Shown here: in pieces, positions 11,059 to 22,547 of the stretch | How positions within the stretch are numbered: position 1 is the first letter of the stretch | Layout of the letters: every line of letters starts with the position of its first letter | Assembly: GCA_963580455.1 (NCBI GenBank) | Contig: OY756962.1 | Span: 21,656,001 to 21,720,000 of the forward strand | Source of the DNA: Euonymus europaeus | Taxonomy: Eukaryota > Streptophyta > Magnoliopsida > Celastrales > Celastraceae | Direction of reading: 5' to 3' | Length of the DNA: 64,000 nucleotides | Program-made: the position numbers and the translations under genes | Notes under the pieces: generated by a model | What the model was told of the DNA's origin: nothing | The model's input: only the letters and a program-made list of their open reading frames with translations | Database searches by the model: none

Positions 11059-11636
11059 TTTAGTATTGACAATGATTTGAGTGGAAATGAGAATAGAAAT
11101 AGAAATGAGAATATGAATAGAAATGGGAATGAGAATGAGATTTTGATTCTCATATTTGGTATGTATAAAAATCGAGAATGAGAATGAGAATGAGAATGAA
11201 ATATATGTTTTGTCAATTATGCCCTTTAAATAATTATTTATAATCAACATATTTCATGTCACCATTTTTAATCATACATAATTAACAAATTAAAACAGTT
11301 TAATAAAATTAGATATGTTAACAAATTAAAACAAATATAAAATTAATTAATTAATTTATGAATTTAAAATTAATTAATTTATTATTTAAAATTAATTTCT
11401 GAATTAAAATTAATTAATGAATATTTTATTAAAATCAAGAGAGGGGCATTGTAGTCATTTTCACCTAAATTTCACGTGGAATCACCCATTCCATGTAAAA
11501 TGAAAGGGAATGAATTTTGGGTGAGGGAGAGAATAAGGAATGGAATGAGTGATTTCATTCCTCCAACTTATAATGCATCAAATGATGGAATGCGAATCAC
11601 TCATTCTCTATTCCACTTCTATTCTCAATACCAAAC
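11059..11636. mobile_element. Candidate MITE with GAGAAT-rich inverted ends
   Basis: The left end TTTAGTATTGACAATGA and the reverse complement of the right end, TTTGGTATTGAGAATAGA, form imperfect terminal inverted repeats. Next to the ends are runs of GAGAATGAGAATGAG on one side and TCATTCTCTATTCC on the other, so the strand would fold back. The middle is AT-rich and noncoding. No target-site duplication was settled. Confidence 0.45.
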
Positions 11637-11828
11637 ATGTCGTAAGAGCTTGAATGGTATTGTAGACAAAGAGATTCATGCTTATGCAAGTCCGTATTCT
11701 CCTAGTCTACATCTGCTTGTAAGAAAGAAAATTTTGTATTATTGAAATATCTGCAAATTATATAATAAAATAGTATTATTGTATTTAAAAGTAAGAAATA
11801 TATGATATGATGTTTAATATGACAGTAT

Positions 11829-12455
11829 AATAAAACCTCTCTATACTTACGATTATGGGACCAAACTAATTTTATTGATATAAGGAGATCATAACTTAAT
11901 AGAAGCGTAGTTACAAAAACTTAATAGAGATTGAGACTAGAATTTTTCTATAACTGTTGAGGATCCCTAGTCAATATGAAACAACCAATGAAATCAAAAC
12001 GCTAGAAAGATACAGAGATATACGTGGTTCGGTCACTAACCATCTACGTACACAGGAGATGAAACATACTCTTATTAAAAGATAATACAAGATGAGGAGA
12101 TTACAACAATTCAACTCACACTCTCTGGTGCCTCTGCCTTGCACCAACACTCTCTCACAAAAATACTCTGTTTTTTTTCTCTCTCTAACTCACTGCACTG
12201 CACTATTTCTCTACCACTACCACACCCTTTATTTTATATAGGGATATTACACAGGTATGAACACACTAAACTAAATTATAAAAGGAGCTGCAGTTATTGA
12301 CAAACAAAACTTGGACAGTGCCACAAATCAATATTAGTGGGCGGATTCACTGTAGCAAGATGACCATGCAAACTTTGATTTGTACATGCACACACTGCTG
12401 CATGGATATGTACCCATCAATAACTTCATAAAAATTATTTTTATACAGAGTATTA
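11829..12455. mobile_element. Emigrant-like MITE, split by a solo LTR
   Basis: The left part reads AAAACCTCTCTATACTTACG and GGGACCAAACTAATTTTATTG, the typical left half of plant Emigrant/pogo-like MITEs. The right part (12425-12455) carries the related inverted end TTTTATACAGAGTATTA. The two halves are separated by the solo LTR at 11955-12419 and join at its ATAAC duplication. Family assignment is by motif memory only. Confidence 0.5.
11955..12419. repeat. Solo LTR, 465 bp
   Basis: The sequence runs from TGTTGAGGATCCC to TACCCATCA. It has TG...CA ends and the perfect 5-bp duplication ATAAC at 11950-11954 and 12420-12424. It contains the TACGTGGTTCGG phrase common in plant copia-type LTRs and a TTTTATATAGGG stretch. 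No internal retroviral domains are present, so it is read as a single LTR left by recombination between the two LTRs of a former element. Confidence 0.85.
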
Positions 12456-12886
12456 CTATATCACTATCGAAAGATTTTACTGTAGATACAAAATTTTATA
12501 CTCCACAATTTAATATCTATCTATCTACCTATTTATAACTCGAAAATTTAGACAGAATAGGTGGTGAGTCGGACCTGGAAATACGTACTCACGCACTTGG
12601 GCCATTTAACGTGTGTTTGATGACCGTCCGATCGCTTTGATGGTAGGTCATCTAACGGCTCCGCAATATCTATGAAAAATTTATGTCTTTCTCTGCACAC
12701 GCTCCTGTTTGTATCTTTTTCAAAGTTTCAAATCTTGCAATCTAGATTTCCATCACATCATGATACGTGTCTTGCTCCACTCATAGAGAAGAAGAAGAAG
12801 AGAAATAGATTTTCATGAGACGACGATTTGTGTCATGCTCCGATTCGAACAAAAAATTGTTAGAATTTTTGTATAGAAATAAGGAA

Positions 12887-12929
12887 GTCTCACATCGGAA
12901 AAGTAGAGAAGAAAAGATGTGTTTATAAG
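12887..12929 (+). promoter_or_regulatory. snRNA-type USE plus TATA-like pair
   Basis: GTCTCACATCG at 12887-12897 has one mismatch to the plant snRNA upstream sequence element RTCCCACATCG. TTTATAAG starts 24 bp after it, the spacing known for polymerase III snRNA genes of plants. No snRNA follows, so this is probably part of a repeat that carries such a motif. Confidence 0.3.
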
Positions 12930-13009
12930 TGTGAATTTTATGCATTTAAAAAGTTAGAATTTTACTAGCGTCTAGTTTGGTCAAAATATTGAACGTCATA
13001 CAATCAATT

Positions 13010-13375
13010 TCACTGGATGATGTGTAAATGTTGATTTGGTCAATATTTATAAATGATTTTTATTTTATTTTTCAAAATTTTATTATGAGAAGATATGACA
13101 AAAATGGGTATGAAGTTTTATCTTATTACTAACGAAAAATTTGCGATGAAAATATATTTTTTATTTTTCCATTCTTTTGTCGATGAATTATTTATAGAAT
13201 TTTTATTTTGCTAACGGATTACCGATGATTTTTTTTTGTCGACGAATTACAGGTGGAATTATTTTTAATTTTTTGTCGACGAATACGAAATTTAATTTTT
13301 GGTCAAATGATTATTGACGAAAAAATCCATTGGTAATTACCAACGAAATTTTTTCCATCGGTGTTCAGATTACCT
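13010..13375. repeat. CACTA-like subterminal repeat, copy 1
   Basis: AT-rich DNA with repeated TTTGTCGACGAATTAC-type units, ending TTACCAACGAAATTTTTTCC and CAGATTACCTA. The same order of phrases recurs at 26495-26880 in the same orientation. CGACGAATT-type subterminal repeats are common in plant CACTA transposons, but no CACTA terminus or transposase is seen. Confidence 0.5.
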
Positions 13376-13380
13376 ATGAC

Positions 13381-13840
13381 GAGGGGCAAGATAAACAAAT
13401 TATTAGTTGGGACAAGATAGATATTTATGCAATTTTTTTTTAATGATGGAGATTATAATATTTAATCTAATGGTAGATAGGAAACGGTGCCGCATGTCTT
13501 GAACAACAAATTATGTCTATAATTCGTAAAGTTCTTATAGTGAGATTAACGTCATCAAATTAGTAATGGGGCAAGATAGACAAATTATTAGTTGGAGCAA
13601 GATAAACATTTATGCAATTTTTTTTAATGGTGGAGATTAAAATATTTAATCTAATGGTAGATAGGGGACGGTGCCGCATATCTTAAACAAGTATATATCT
13701 TGAAAATATTAATTAGAAGCAAGCTGAATATTTAGTGTGCAATGACATGCGTATTGTAATTTTATTTTATTTTAAATGTTATTTTTTCAATTGTGGAGAT
13801 TATACCATTTAATCTAATGGTAAGAAGGTGAACTGTTTTT
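13381..13840. repeat. Tandem repeat with 185-bp period
   Basis: Two close copies begin with GGGGCAAGATA at 13383 and 13568, 185 bp apart. Each runs through AAATTATTAGTTGG, TTTATGCAATTTTTTTT, TGGAGATTA and TAATCTAATGGTAGATAGG to CGGTGCCGCAT. A third partial copy around 13786-13840 keeps only GTGGAGATTATACCATTTAATCTAATGGTA without the start. No coding capacity is seen. Confidence 0.7.
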
Positions 13841-13938
13841 GTACAGTTATTTGACTAGACTGTTTTATAATTCAGCCCAAAAAGTTGGATAAAAGGAACA
13901 TAGCTCGGCTTAGATAGCATGCTTGGGCTACATAATGG

Positions 13939-13962
13939 GTATATATATATATATATATATAT
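13939..13962. repeat. (TA)n microsatellite
   Basis: About eleven uninterrupted AT repeats. Confidence 0.9.
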
Positions 13963-14351
13963 CAAAAGATTGGCCTTGGGCCTTGGGGTCTAATTGCCTT
14001 AGAAATATTTTTTCCTTGTGAATTCCTTTCTTTTTGTTCAATGGCAGTTTCCAGCAGTTTTTGGTTGAGCAGTTGTGTCTGATCAACACAACTTCTCATT
14101 CAAATTGTTCTCTATAAATATGAGAAGAAACATCAAAACACATGAGTATTGAGAAATTTTCCTTACACTCAACTTTTGATCTTTAAAAGAACAACACTTA
14201 GTAAATTCGCCAGGATCAAGAATCAAGTGCACAATTCTTGGTATATATTGTTGAATACTACTGGCAAACGCTCATCGAACTACAAGCACAAAAGTAGGGG
14301 CGAATTTCTGCTATAGGACATAGCATTATGCTATCCTCAATCTCAAATCAA
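13963..14351. other. Noncoding stretch before the second copia element
   Basis: No gene is seen. CTCTATAAATATGAGAAG near 14110 and the cytosine-rich tail that follows resemble the promoter and R-U5 part of a plant LTR, but no partner copy or boundary was found. This sequence continues at 21476 on the other side of the inserted element. Confidence 0.3.
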
Positions 14352-14356
14352 GTTAG

Positions 14357-15350
14357 TGTTGGAAAAATTGTGGTCAACCACTATTTGACTAATGATTATT
14401 TACAACTAATTGAGTATTAGTTGAATGTAATTTAGTGGGTTCTAATCTTCAATATGAAGACTAGAGATTGGAGTTAAAGGTTGTCCAAAACCATTTTTTG
14501 GTTGAATGAAAATTGACTCTAAAGTGATCATGTTAAGCATGATATATTGAGTGCAAAATAATAGAAATGTGGGAATCCCACATTTCATAATTGTGTTGTG
14601 TGACTTGGGTTTATAAACCCAAGTGTTAGATGTAAGACTTGGGCCCAATGACACCCAAGCTTTTGTGAGGGAGAGAGGCTCTACATAATGGGCTTGGGCT
14701 CACTAAAACACACACCTCCGGGCTCGGGCTCAGGCTTACGTAGCCCATCTGGACTTAATATTTTGTACGAGCCCCCTACCCAGGTTCGTTGAATGTGGAC
14801 ATGAGACTTATTCAAAATTCAAAATTTTCGTTTCGAAATTAATTCAAATTTCCATTACAGTTTTAAATTCGTTTTATTACTAGTCCGTTACAGAATTTAT
14901 TTGTCGGTTTTTGGTTTGGGTTCTACTATAAATAGTAGACTAGGAATAGAGTAAGGGACACAACTCTAGAGCCGAAACTCTCTTCCTTCTTCCAGTCGAA
15001 TTTCTTCTTTTTCTTTGAGATAGTGCATTCTATTCTTGGTTCGAACGAGCCTACCGGTATACTAGTGTCACCTACCGGTAGAAGAAAGTGTTGTATCTTG
15101 GGAGGTGTTTGCCCACTTTAGCATTGACACCGGTGGCTGAGGCATTTTCACCTTAAGGAGATTTGCGGTTGGCATGTCTCACTTCTATCTCGTGTTTGCA
15201 TTCCGATCCGATTTTTGGTAACTTTGGTTGCTCTCACTTTCAATTCTACATATATGATATGTATCGTTTCATACTTTATTGAATTATAAATTCGTTGTAT
15301 TTCATGTGTTAATCTATTTCATATGTGCTTGCATTGTATTATTTTCAACA
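14357..15350 (+). repeat. 5' LTR of the degenerate copia element
   Basis: This 994-bp LTR starts TGTTGGAAAAATTG and ends TTTTCAACA. A palindromic TATA context, CTACTATAAATAGTAG, lies at 14924-14939. The frame at 14442-14654 on the other strand is repeated in both LTRs and is not a gene. Confidence 0.94.
14927..14934 (+). promoter_or_regulatory. TATA box of the 5' LTR
   Basis: TATAAATA sits inside the LTR, followed about 30 bp downstream by GGGACACAACTC. It is conserved in the 3' LTR at 21047-21054. This is the likely U3/R promoter by position and motif. Confidence 0.55.
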
Positions 15351-16484
15351 ATCTTAAGGTGAATAACACACTGATTTTTGTATTTACAAGCCACGGTTGT
15401 TTTGTGTTTATATGCCACTGTTATCTTATATTTGCATGCCACTGTGAACTTGCATGTGAAAATATATAATTTAATCTACGAATAGTAGATATATATAAAT
15501 AGAATCAATTGCAAATTCTTTTAATATTTAATATATGCACGTATGCTTTAAAATTTGCAATTCACTTTTGTCCTTGTTCATTTGCTTATACGTGCATGTT
15601 ATTAACTTTTCTTATGCCCAGAAACAGTCAATATATATAATTGCATGATATCAAGAATTTCGTTCACGTTGATTGAAATATAGACTTTTATAAACTTTGT
15701 TTTGTCATCAGTTGTCATAGTTGTGTAACGTCTCATTGAATATATATAAATATGAATTATATGTTTTATTACAGACTTATTGATATACTAAACTGCCCCA
15801 TTTAATATATTGCAAACCATAATTATTGGTATTTGTTGTATTCTATTAAAATTAATTAAGTAAATTGATTTATTGCCATTAAATATTTTAATTGATATGT
15901 GGACAGTGGAAATTGGCCGGTTGTAAGCGTTAACTATTAAAGATAAAAAAATTTCCAACAAAAGAGTTATTTTATATCATAAAAGGTTCTTTTAACCTAA
16001 TTAATGCAACTTAAACTCACGGTTTTGTAAAGGAAATTATTTAATTCTACTAATTTATTTAGTTCACTATTATAGTGTCACAGTATGCCACTTGCACATG
16101 TTTATAAGTTGACTTTGAATGTTATAATAAGTCACACGTGATTTAATTATTTTTTCTATTTTCCCTTTGTTAACTATATTTATTTGATAATTTATAATAG
16201 TTAATATATCTTATTTGTATGTTGGTACATAACTTGTCACATTTTATTTGTGGTTTAGAATTGTGATATCTTGGAAAGTTCTGTCTAGGAAAGAAGTTAT
16301 CTAATTGCGCGCCATATTATTTGGAAGGCCCCCTCTTTCCTGTGAACCAACCTAGTTGCTAATTTTCTAAGACACAAATTTATTTGACAAGGTATATACC
16401 TTAAAGTGTTTATAGCTATTATTGTGATTGTAGTGATTATATTATTTTGATTACTCACTCCAATATTTGATATTGTAATGAAAG
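15351..16484. other. Noncoding leader of the degenerate element, gag missing
   Basis: AT-rich sequence with no long frame and no gag or zinc-knuckle coding motif. A short phrase around GCCACNGTT recurs three times at 15390-15450. It occupies the place where a primer-binding site and about 300 codons of gag would be expected. Confidence 0.6.
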
Positions 16485-19400
16485 ATGAAACAAATTCAAC
16501 AAGTCTACAATGAGTTACCCACCGTCTGTAGTGGAGGTGATGATATGGCCCCTAGTGTTGTGAACCCAAGTGGCGTGACTGCTCCTAATGGAGGTATGCT
16601 GGTGGCTACTCCTGCTGGAGGCGTGCCTGTTGCTGCTGCAACTGTTGGAATCGGGAACAATGTTCCTATGACAAACAGGGTGATTCCTATAATTCCCGTT
16701 GAAAAGCCGAAAAAGGCTAAAGGCAAGGGAAAAGCTACCAAGCAAGCTCACCTAGTTGAGCAAAGTGACGATGAAGAGATGTTGGCTGCTGTTGTCACCC
16801 AAGTAAATTTGGTGACTAACACCAAAGACTGGTGGGTGGACACTGGTGCAACCAAACACATCTGCGTCGACAAGGACCTCTTCACATCTTATGAGAAGAA
16901 GGATGATGGAGAGAAGATTTACATGGCTAACTCTGCTCCAGCCACTATTGAAGGAACTGGAGAGGTTATTCTGAAGTTCACCTCAGGCAGAAAGCTCGCA
17001 ATGCGAAATGTGCTACATGTTCCAGAGATTCGTAAGAATTTGATTTCTGTGCCTGTGATGATAAGCAAGAGATTCAAGGTTGTGTTTGAATCCAATAAAT
17101 TTGTAGTTTCCAAGGATGAAACTTATGTGGGAAAGGGGTATATGTGTGATGGACTTTTTAAGGCCAACATTGATGTAATTGATAAAAACAGCAAGTTTCT
17201 GTACCCAAAAATAGTTATGAATAAAGATGAATCTTCAGTTTACATTGTTGTCTGGCATGGTAGATTAGGACATGTAAACTATGGTACAATGAAAAAGTTG
17301 GCAAACTTAGGTTTAATTCCCAAATTTAATTTGGATGTCAACCATATATGTGAAACATGTGTTAAAGCAAAGTTTGCCAAGAAACCTTTTCACACAATTG
17401 AAAGGAGTACTGAGCCTCTAGCATTAATCCATAGTGATTTATGTGACTTGAAATTTGTTCAAAGTAGAGGTGGAAAGAAGTACGTCATTACATTCATCGA
17501 TGATTGTACTTGATATTGCTATATTTATTTGTTAACTAGCAAAAACGAAGCAATGGACAGCTTTCTCAAATATAAAAATGAAGGTGAGAATCAACTTGGT
17601 AAAAAGATTAAGGCACTAAGATTCGACAGGGGAGGAGAATATGATTCTTCTCTCTTTGATGAGATGTGTACTGAGTTTGAAATCATTCACCAAACAACAG
17701 CACCATATACACCTCAGTAAAATGGGATTGCTGAAAGAAAGAACAGAACTTTAAAAGAAATGGTTAATTCCATGTTAATAAGTTCTGGGCTACCGCAAAA
17801 CTTGTAGGGGGAAGCAGTGCTAACTGCTAATTATATTCTTAACAGAATGCCCCGCAAGAAAACAGGTAGTATTCCATATGAGATGTGGAATAAGAGACCA
17901 CCCTCTTTCAAATACTTGAAAGTGTGGGGGTGTCTAGCTAAGGTGGCAGTACCTCCACCAAAGCAAGTCAAACTTGGACCTAAAACTATGGATTGCATAT
18001 TTTTTGAATATGCTCAATAGCAGTGCATTCAGATTTTTGGTACATAAATCTGAGATAGATGATATCCATGTAAATACAATTATGGAAACGAGAGATGCGG
18101 AATTTTTTGAGGAAATATTTTCGTGCAAACGAAGCGAAACCTCTCCGAAAAGGAATAGAGATTCAATTTCTGAGAAAGAACAAAATGAAGAACAAGAGGT
18201 TGAGGAACCAAGAAAGAGCAAGAGACCAAAAGTCTCAAAGTCCTTTGGTCCTGAATTTCTAACATATATGTTAGAAACGGAGCCTCAGACATTTAAGGAA
18301 ACAATGTCAACACCTGATGCTTCATTATGGAAAGAAGCTGTAAACAGCGAAATAGAATCCATTCTAAGTAATCATACTTGGGAATTGGTTGATCTTCCAC
18401 CCAGGAATAAGCCAATTGGATGTAAATGGATCTTCAAGAAAAAGCTTAAAGCTGACGGATCCATAGATAAGTACAAAGCAAGGCTTCTAGCCAAAGGTTT
18501 TAGATAAAAGGAAGGTCTAGATTACTTTGATACTTATTCACTAGTCACGAGAATTACATCCGTGCGGATGTTAATTGCTATAGCATCGCTATATGACTTG
18601 ATGATTCACCGAATGGATGTAATTCTCGTGACTAGTGAATAAGTATCAAAGTAATCTAGACCTTCCTTTTATCTAAAACCTTTGGCTAGAATGGTGAACT
18701 CGATGAGGAGATATATATGGAACAACCCGAAGGGTTCAAGGTCAAAGGACAAGAACATAAGGTATGTAAACTTGTCAAACCATTGTATGGGCTAAAGCAA
18801 GCTCCAAAACAATGGCATGAAAAATTTGACCAAGTAGTGATTCGAGATGGATTTTGAATCAACGAGTGTGACAAATGTGTTTACACAAAATTGGTAAACA
18901 ATGATTGTGTAATCATTTGTCTATATGTCGATGATATGCTAATTCTTGGTCGAAATGTTGAGATCATCAACAAAACCAAGAAAATGCTATCAAAGAACTT
19001 CGACATGAAAGACATAGGTGAAGCGGATGTGATACTAGGCATTAAAATTTCCAGAACATCGGAAGGCCTAGCATTATCTCAGTCACACTATATAGAAAAT
19101 GATTGAAAGGTTTAAAGGACATGGCATCAAAGATGCTAATAGTCTGTTTCTCCCTCATTTGGTTTTACATAAGAATACTGGAGATAGTATTCAACAATTG
19201 GAATACTCTCGAATTGTAGGCAGTGTAATGTACATCATGAACTGCACAAGGCCAGATATTGCGTACTCTGTTAGTAAACTAAGTAGATACACAAGTAATC
19301 CTGGACATGAGCATTGAAAAGCTCTATTGAGGGTATTAGGGTACCTGAACAAAACAAAAACTAATGTTTTGAACTATGATAAGTACCCGACTGTTCTAGA

Positions 19401-19692
19401 AGGATACAGTGATGCTAATTGGATTGCAGATTCGGAGGAATCAAAATCCACAAGTGGCTATGTATTCCTTCTAGGAGGGGAGGCTGTTTCATGGAAGTCC
19501 TCAAAGCAAACGTGCATAGCACGGTCTACAATGGAATCAGAATTTATAGCTTTGGATAAAGCTGGTGAAGAAGTAGAGTGGCTTCGTCACTTCTTGGAGG
19601 ACATTCCAATATGGCCAAAGCCTGTGCCTACAATTTGCATTCATTGTGATAATCAAGCTGCAATTGCTAGAGCACAAAATTTGATGTATAAC

Positions 19693-19728
<36 letters not shown>

Positions 19729-19872
19729 GTTAGACAGTTACTCTCTACTGGAATAATTTCTTTAGATTTTGTAAAATCTAAGGAAAACCTAGCGGATCCG
19801 TTTACAAAAGGTTTAAGTAGAGAGGTGACGGACTATGCATCAAGGGGAATGAGCTTAAAAGCCTTAGGTTAA
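16485..19872 (+). pseudogene. Broken copia pol (PR-IN-RT-RH)
   Basis: Protease (WWVDTGATKHIC), pre-integrase (VWHGRLGHVNYGTM), integrase (IHSDLCDLK, then LRFDRGGEY, then the ERKNRT motif), reverse transcriptase (IGCKWIFKKKLKADGS; CLYVDDMLILG) and RNase H ([23 protein letters not shown]) follow in copia order. In-frame stops sit at 17511, 17718, 17805, 18505, 18855 and 19315, and frameshifts near 18016 and 19098. Most stops fit single C-to-T or G-to-A changes from Arg, Gln or Trp codons. At 18485-18691 the RT coding sequence is interrupted by an inverted copy of itself. The first frame begins just upstream of protease with Lys-rich sequence, and no gag is present. Confidence 0.93.
18485..18691. 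repeat. Perfect 77-bp inverted duplication inside RT
   Basis: Bases 18485-18561 and 18615-18691 are exact reverse complements, separated by 53 bp. The left arm is ordinary RT coding sequence. The right arm replaces a few codons between MDV and NGELDEE. Short shared words occur at the junctions (GGATGTAA on one side, CTAGAA/CTAAA on the other), as expected for a template switch. The premature TAA is present in both arms, so the event came after that mutation. Confidence 0.97.
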
Positions 19873-20465
19873 ATAGGTTATCTCGATAGAAACCTAACCT
19901 AGCAATTGGAGATCCCATGAACTAGGTTCAATAGGAAAATATAAGTTGAGAATAACTTAAGTATGAGCAGTATAGAGTTTCACTCTATCCCATTCCTTGG
20001 ATGCCCAAAGAACTGCTAAGAAGTGTGTTAAGGTTAAGTTATGCTTTTAATGATTTATATATCTTGTAAATATACAAGTGGAGTATAAGAGAATACTCTT
20101 GATAGGACATCATCTATGTGAGTGAAGAGTAAGGCCGACTCTATGAAAATATTTAAAAGGCGATATTTTCTAAAACACTCGCTGAACCCAAGACGTTCAT
20201 GGCCGAAACAATGAACACAACCGAGAATCAATTATGAATTAGATCATTGCTGTGTGAGGTTTATTGTCTGGGCTTACATAAACAACTGGCAGTTCAAGGC
20301 GTCATTCCACTGACTAGTTAAGTAAGTTCGATAGACTTTCACTAGGGAAGGTTCAAAGCCAAAAGCTACCTATCTCGATGCAGTATTGGTCCTACTGCAC
20401 TCTCAAACAAGTTTTCAATCTCAGACAAATCCTCGTGTATGAATTGTCGTCTATTTCCATTCAAT

Positions 20466-20474
20466 GTGGGGGAT
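20466..20474 (+). other. Polypurine tract region of the degenerate element
   Basis: GTGGGGGAT abuts the 3' LTR, as in many plant copia elements. Confidence 0.7.
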
Positions 20475-21470
20475 TGTTGGAAAAATGGCGGTCAACCACT
20501 ATTTGACTCATGATTATTTACAACTAATTGAGTATTAGTTGAATGTAATTTAGTGGGTTCTAATCTTCAATATGAAGACTAGATATTGGAGTTAAAGGTT
20601 GTCCAAAACCATTTTTTGGTTGAATGGAAATTGACTCCAAAGTGATCATGTTAAGCATGATATATTGAGTGCAAAATAATAGAAATGTGGGAATCCCACA
20701 TTTCATAATTGTGTTGTGTGACTTGGGTTTATAAACCCAAGTGTTAGATGTAAGACTTGGGCCCAATGACACCCAAGCTTTTGTGAGGGAGAGAGGCTCT
20801 ATATAATGGGCTTGGGCTCACTAAAACACACACACGTCCGGGGTCGGGCTCGGGCTTACGTAGCCCATCTAGACTTAATATTTTGTACTAGCCCCCTACC
20901 CAGGTTCGTTGAATGTGGACATGAGACTTATTCAAAATTCAAAATTTTCGTTTCGAAATTAATTCAAATTTCCGTTACAGTTTTAAATTAATTTTATTAC
21001 TGGTTCGTTACAGAATTTATTTGTCGGTTTTTGGTTTCGGTTCTACTATAAATAGTAGGCTAGGAATAGAGTAAGGGACACAACTCTAGAGCCGAAACTC
21101 TCTTCCTTTTTCCAGTCGAATTTCTTCTTCTTCTTTGAGAGAGTGCATTCTATTCATGGTTCGAACGAGCCTACCGATATACTAGTGTCACCTACCGGTA
21201 GAAGTAAGTGTTGTATCTTGGGAAGTGTTTGCCCACTTTAGCATTGACACCGTTGGCTGGGGCATTTTCACCTTAAGGAGATTTGCGGTTGGCATGCCTC
21301 ACTTCTATCTCGTGTTTGCATTCCGATCCGGTTTTTGGTAACTTTGGTTGCTGTCACTTTCAATTCTACATATATGATATGTATCGTTTCATACTTTATT
21401 GAATTATAAATTCGTTATATTTCATGTGTTAATCTACTTCATATGTGCTTGCATTGTATTATTTCCAACA
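20475..21470 (+). repeat. 3' LTR of the degenerate copia element
   Basis: This 996-bp partner of 14357-15350 includes a TATAAATA at 21047-21054. It ends TTTCCAACA, directly followed by the GTTAG duplication. Confidence 0.94.
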
Positions 21471-21475
21471 GTTAG

Positions 21476-21950
21476 TATTATGATTTTAATTTTTATTGCA
21501 TTCGTATTGTGTTGATAATTCATAAGAATCTAGTATTGTATAAATTGTCATTACTGATTGTCCATAACAAAAATCCCTAGAGGAGAAGAAGAGAAATTTA
21601 GATTTTCATCATATGATGATGGCGGTGCATAACTGACTCTGCATGGGTTTGCTTATTCGTATTGTGTCTCGAAGCATTTTGTTCTTGGTAAGGTGCAATT
21701 TTGTTTTAAACCTTAATCATTTGTGAAGCTGTTCTCGGATAGGAACGAATACCTGGATGGACACCTTTGTTAAGAAGAAAATATGGTATTGATATGGAAC
21801 AAGAGAAGGAAGAAGAAGGTATTTGCTGGTCAAGTTTTCTTATCTTTCATTAATACAAACGTTCCTCCTTTATAGTAGTTACATAGCACTATAATCCCAC
21901 TAATTATTGAATTACAATTAACTCTAATTTAAGGGATAACCTTAATTATT
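21476..21950. other. Noncoding, probable old LTR debris
   Basis: No gene is seen. AAGAAGAAGGTATTTGCTGG and CATTAATACAAACGTTCCTCC followed by TTTATAGTAGTTACATAG resemble an LTR in reverse orientation, but no boundary or partner was found. Confidence 0.3.
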
Positions 21951-21954
21951 TGGG

Positions 21955-22515
21955 ATGACGTTGCAAATTGGCTATTTTAGTTTCTCTGGCCAATTGATCC
22001 ATCAGGCTCTTCTAAGTCAAGTTGTACTATCCAACGCTAAAATATTGAAGTTCAATTTCGCTGGAAATTTTGCCTCATTCTCTGTTGCAGAATTTGCTCT
22101 TATCACTGGATTGTTATGTAGTGATGTCCGTTCACTGTCTAGCTTGATTGACACTTCCATGCATAGGATTAGGGACTTGTATTTTGGTGGAAACAATGGC
22201 ATTAGTAGAAGTAGGTTACATGAAGTATTCATGAGTTGTTCTCCACAATCTAGAATGGAGAATGATTTGTTGAAGTTGGCATTGATTTATTTTGTTGAGT
22301 ATGTTTTACTGCCCAGGGAGCATAGTAGAAAAATAGATATCAATTGGTTGATAATTTAGATGTGTTTAATAAGTTTCTCTAGGGATGTGTGAGCTATGAA
22401 CGTACAACAAAGTCACTTACTGCAGCCATTGTAGACAAGTAAGTAAATGACTCTTCGGGCATTCCTCACAATAAATTCAAGGCAACTTCCCTAGCTCTCC
22501 AAGATTTATGGTAGT
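21955..22515 (+). pseudogene. DUF1985 (Ulp1-associated) transposon gene remnant
   Basis: The 134-codon frame at 21955-22359 carries the DUF1985 pattern FNFAGNFASFSVAEFALITG followed by LLKLALIYFVEYVLL. Similarity continues past its stop (DNLDVFNKF, then a stop where Trp is expected, then GCVSYERT). DUF1985 is found in plant Mutator-like elements that carry Ulp1-like protease genes. Here the protease part is absent. Its place beside a MuDR remnant at 22796-23780 supports that origin. Confidence 0.75.
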
Positions 22516-22547
22516 TGTTAGAGTTTGTGACTCAAAAAGTTAGCAGT

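Larger units (their letters stand above)
14357..21470 (+). mobile_element. Degenerate Ty1/copia LTR retrotransposon
   Basis: The 7114-bp element is bounded by TGTTGG...CCAACA LTRs and by the target-site duplication GTTAG at 14352-14356 and 21471-21475. The LTRs differ at roughly 35 positions by my count, so it is clearly older than the element at 473. The gag domain is missing: about 1.1 kb of AT-rich noncoding DNA follows the 5' LTR, and I find no Met-tRNA primer-binding site there. The pol region is broken by several stops, at least two frameshifts and an inverted duplication, so it cannot move unaided. Confidence 0.95.

Noticed and set aside
14442..14654. 70-codon minus-strand frame, repeated at 20560-20772
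   Set aside because: It is present only because both LTRs of one element contain it. It has no domain and lies antisense over LTR sequence.
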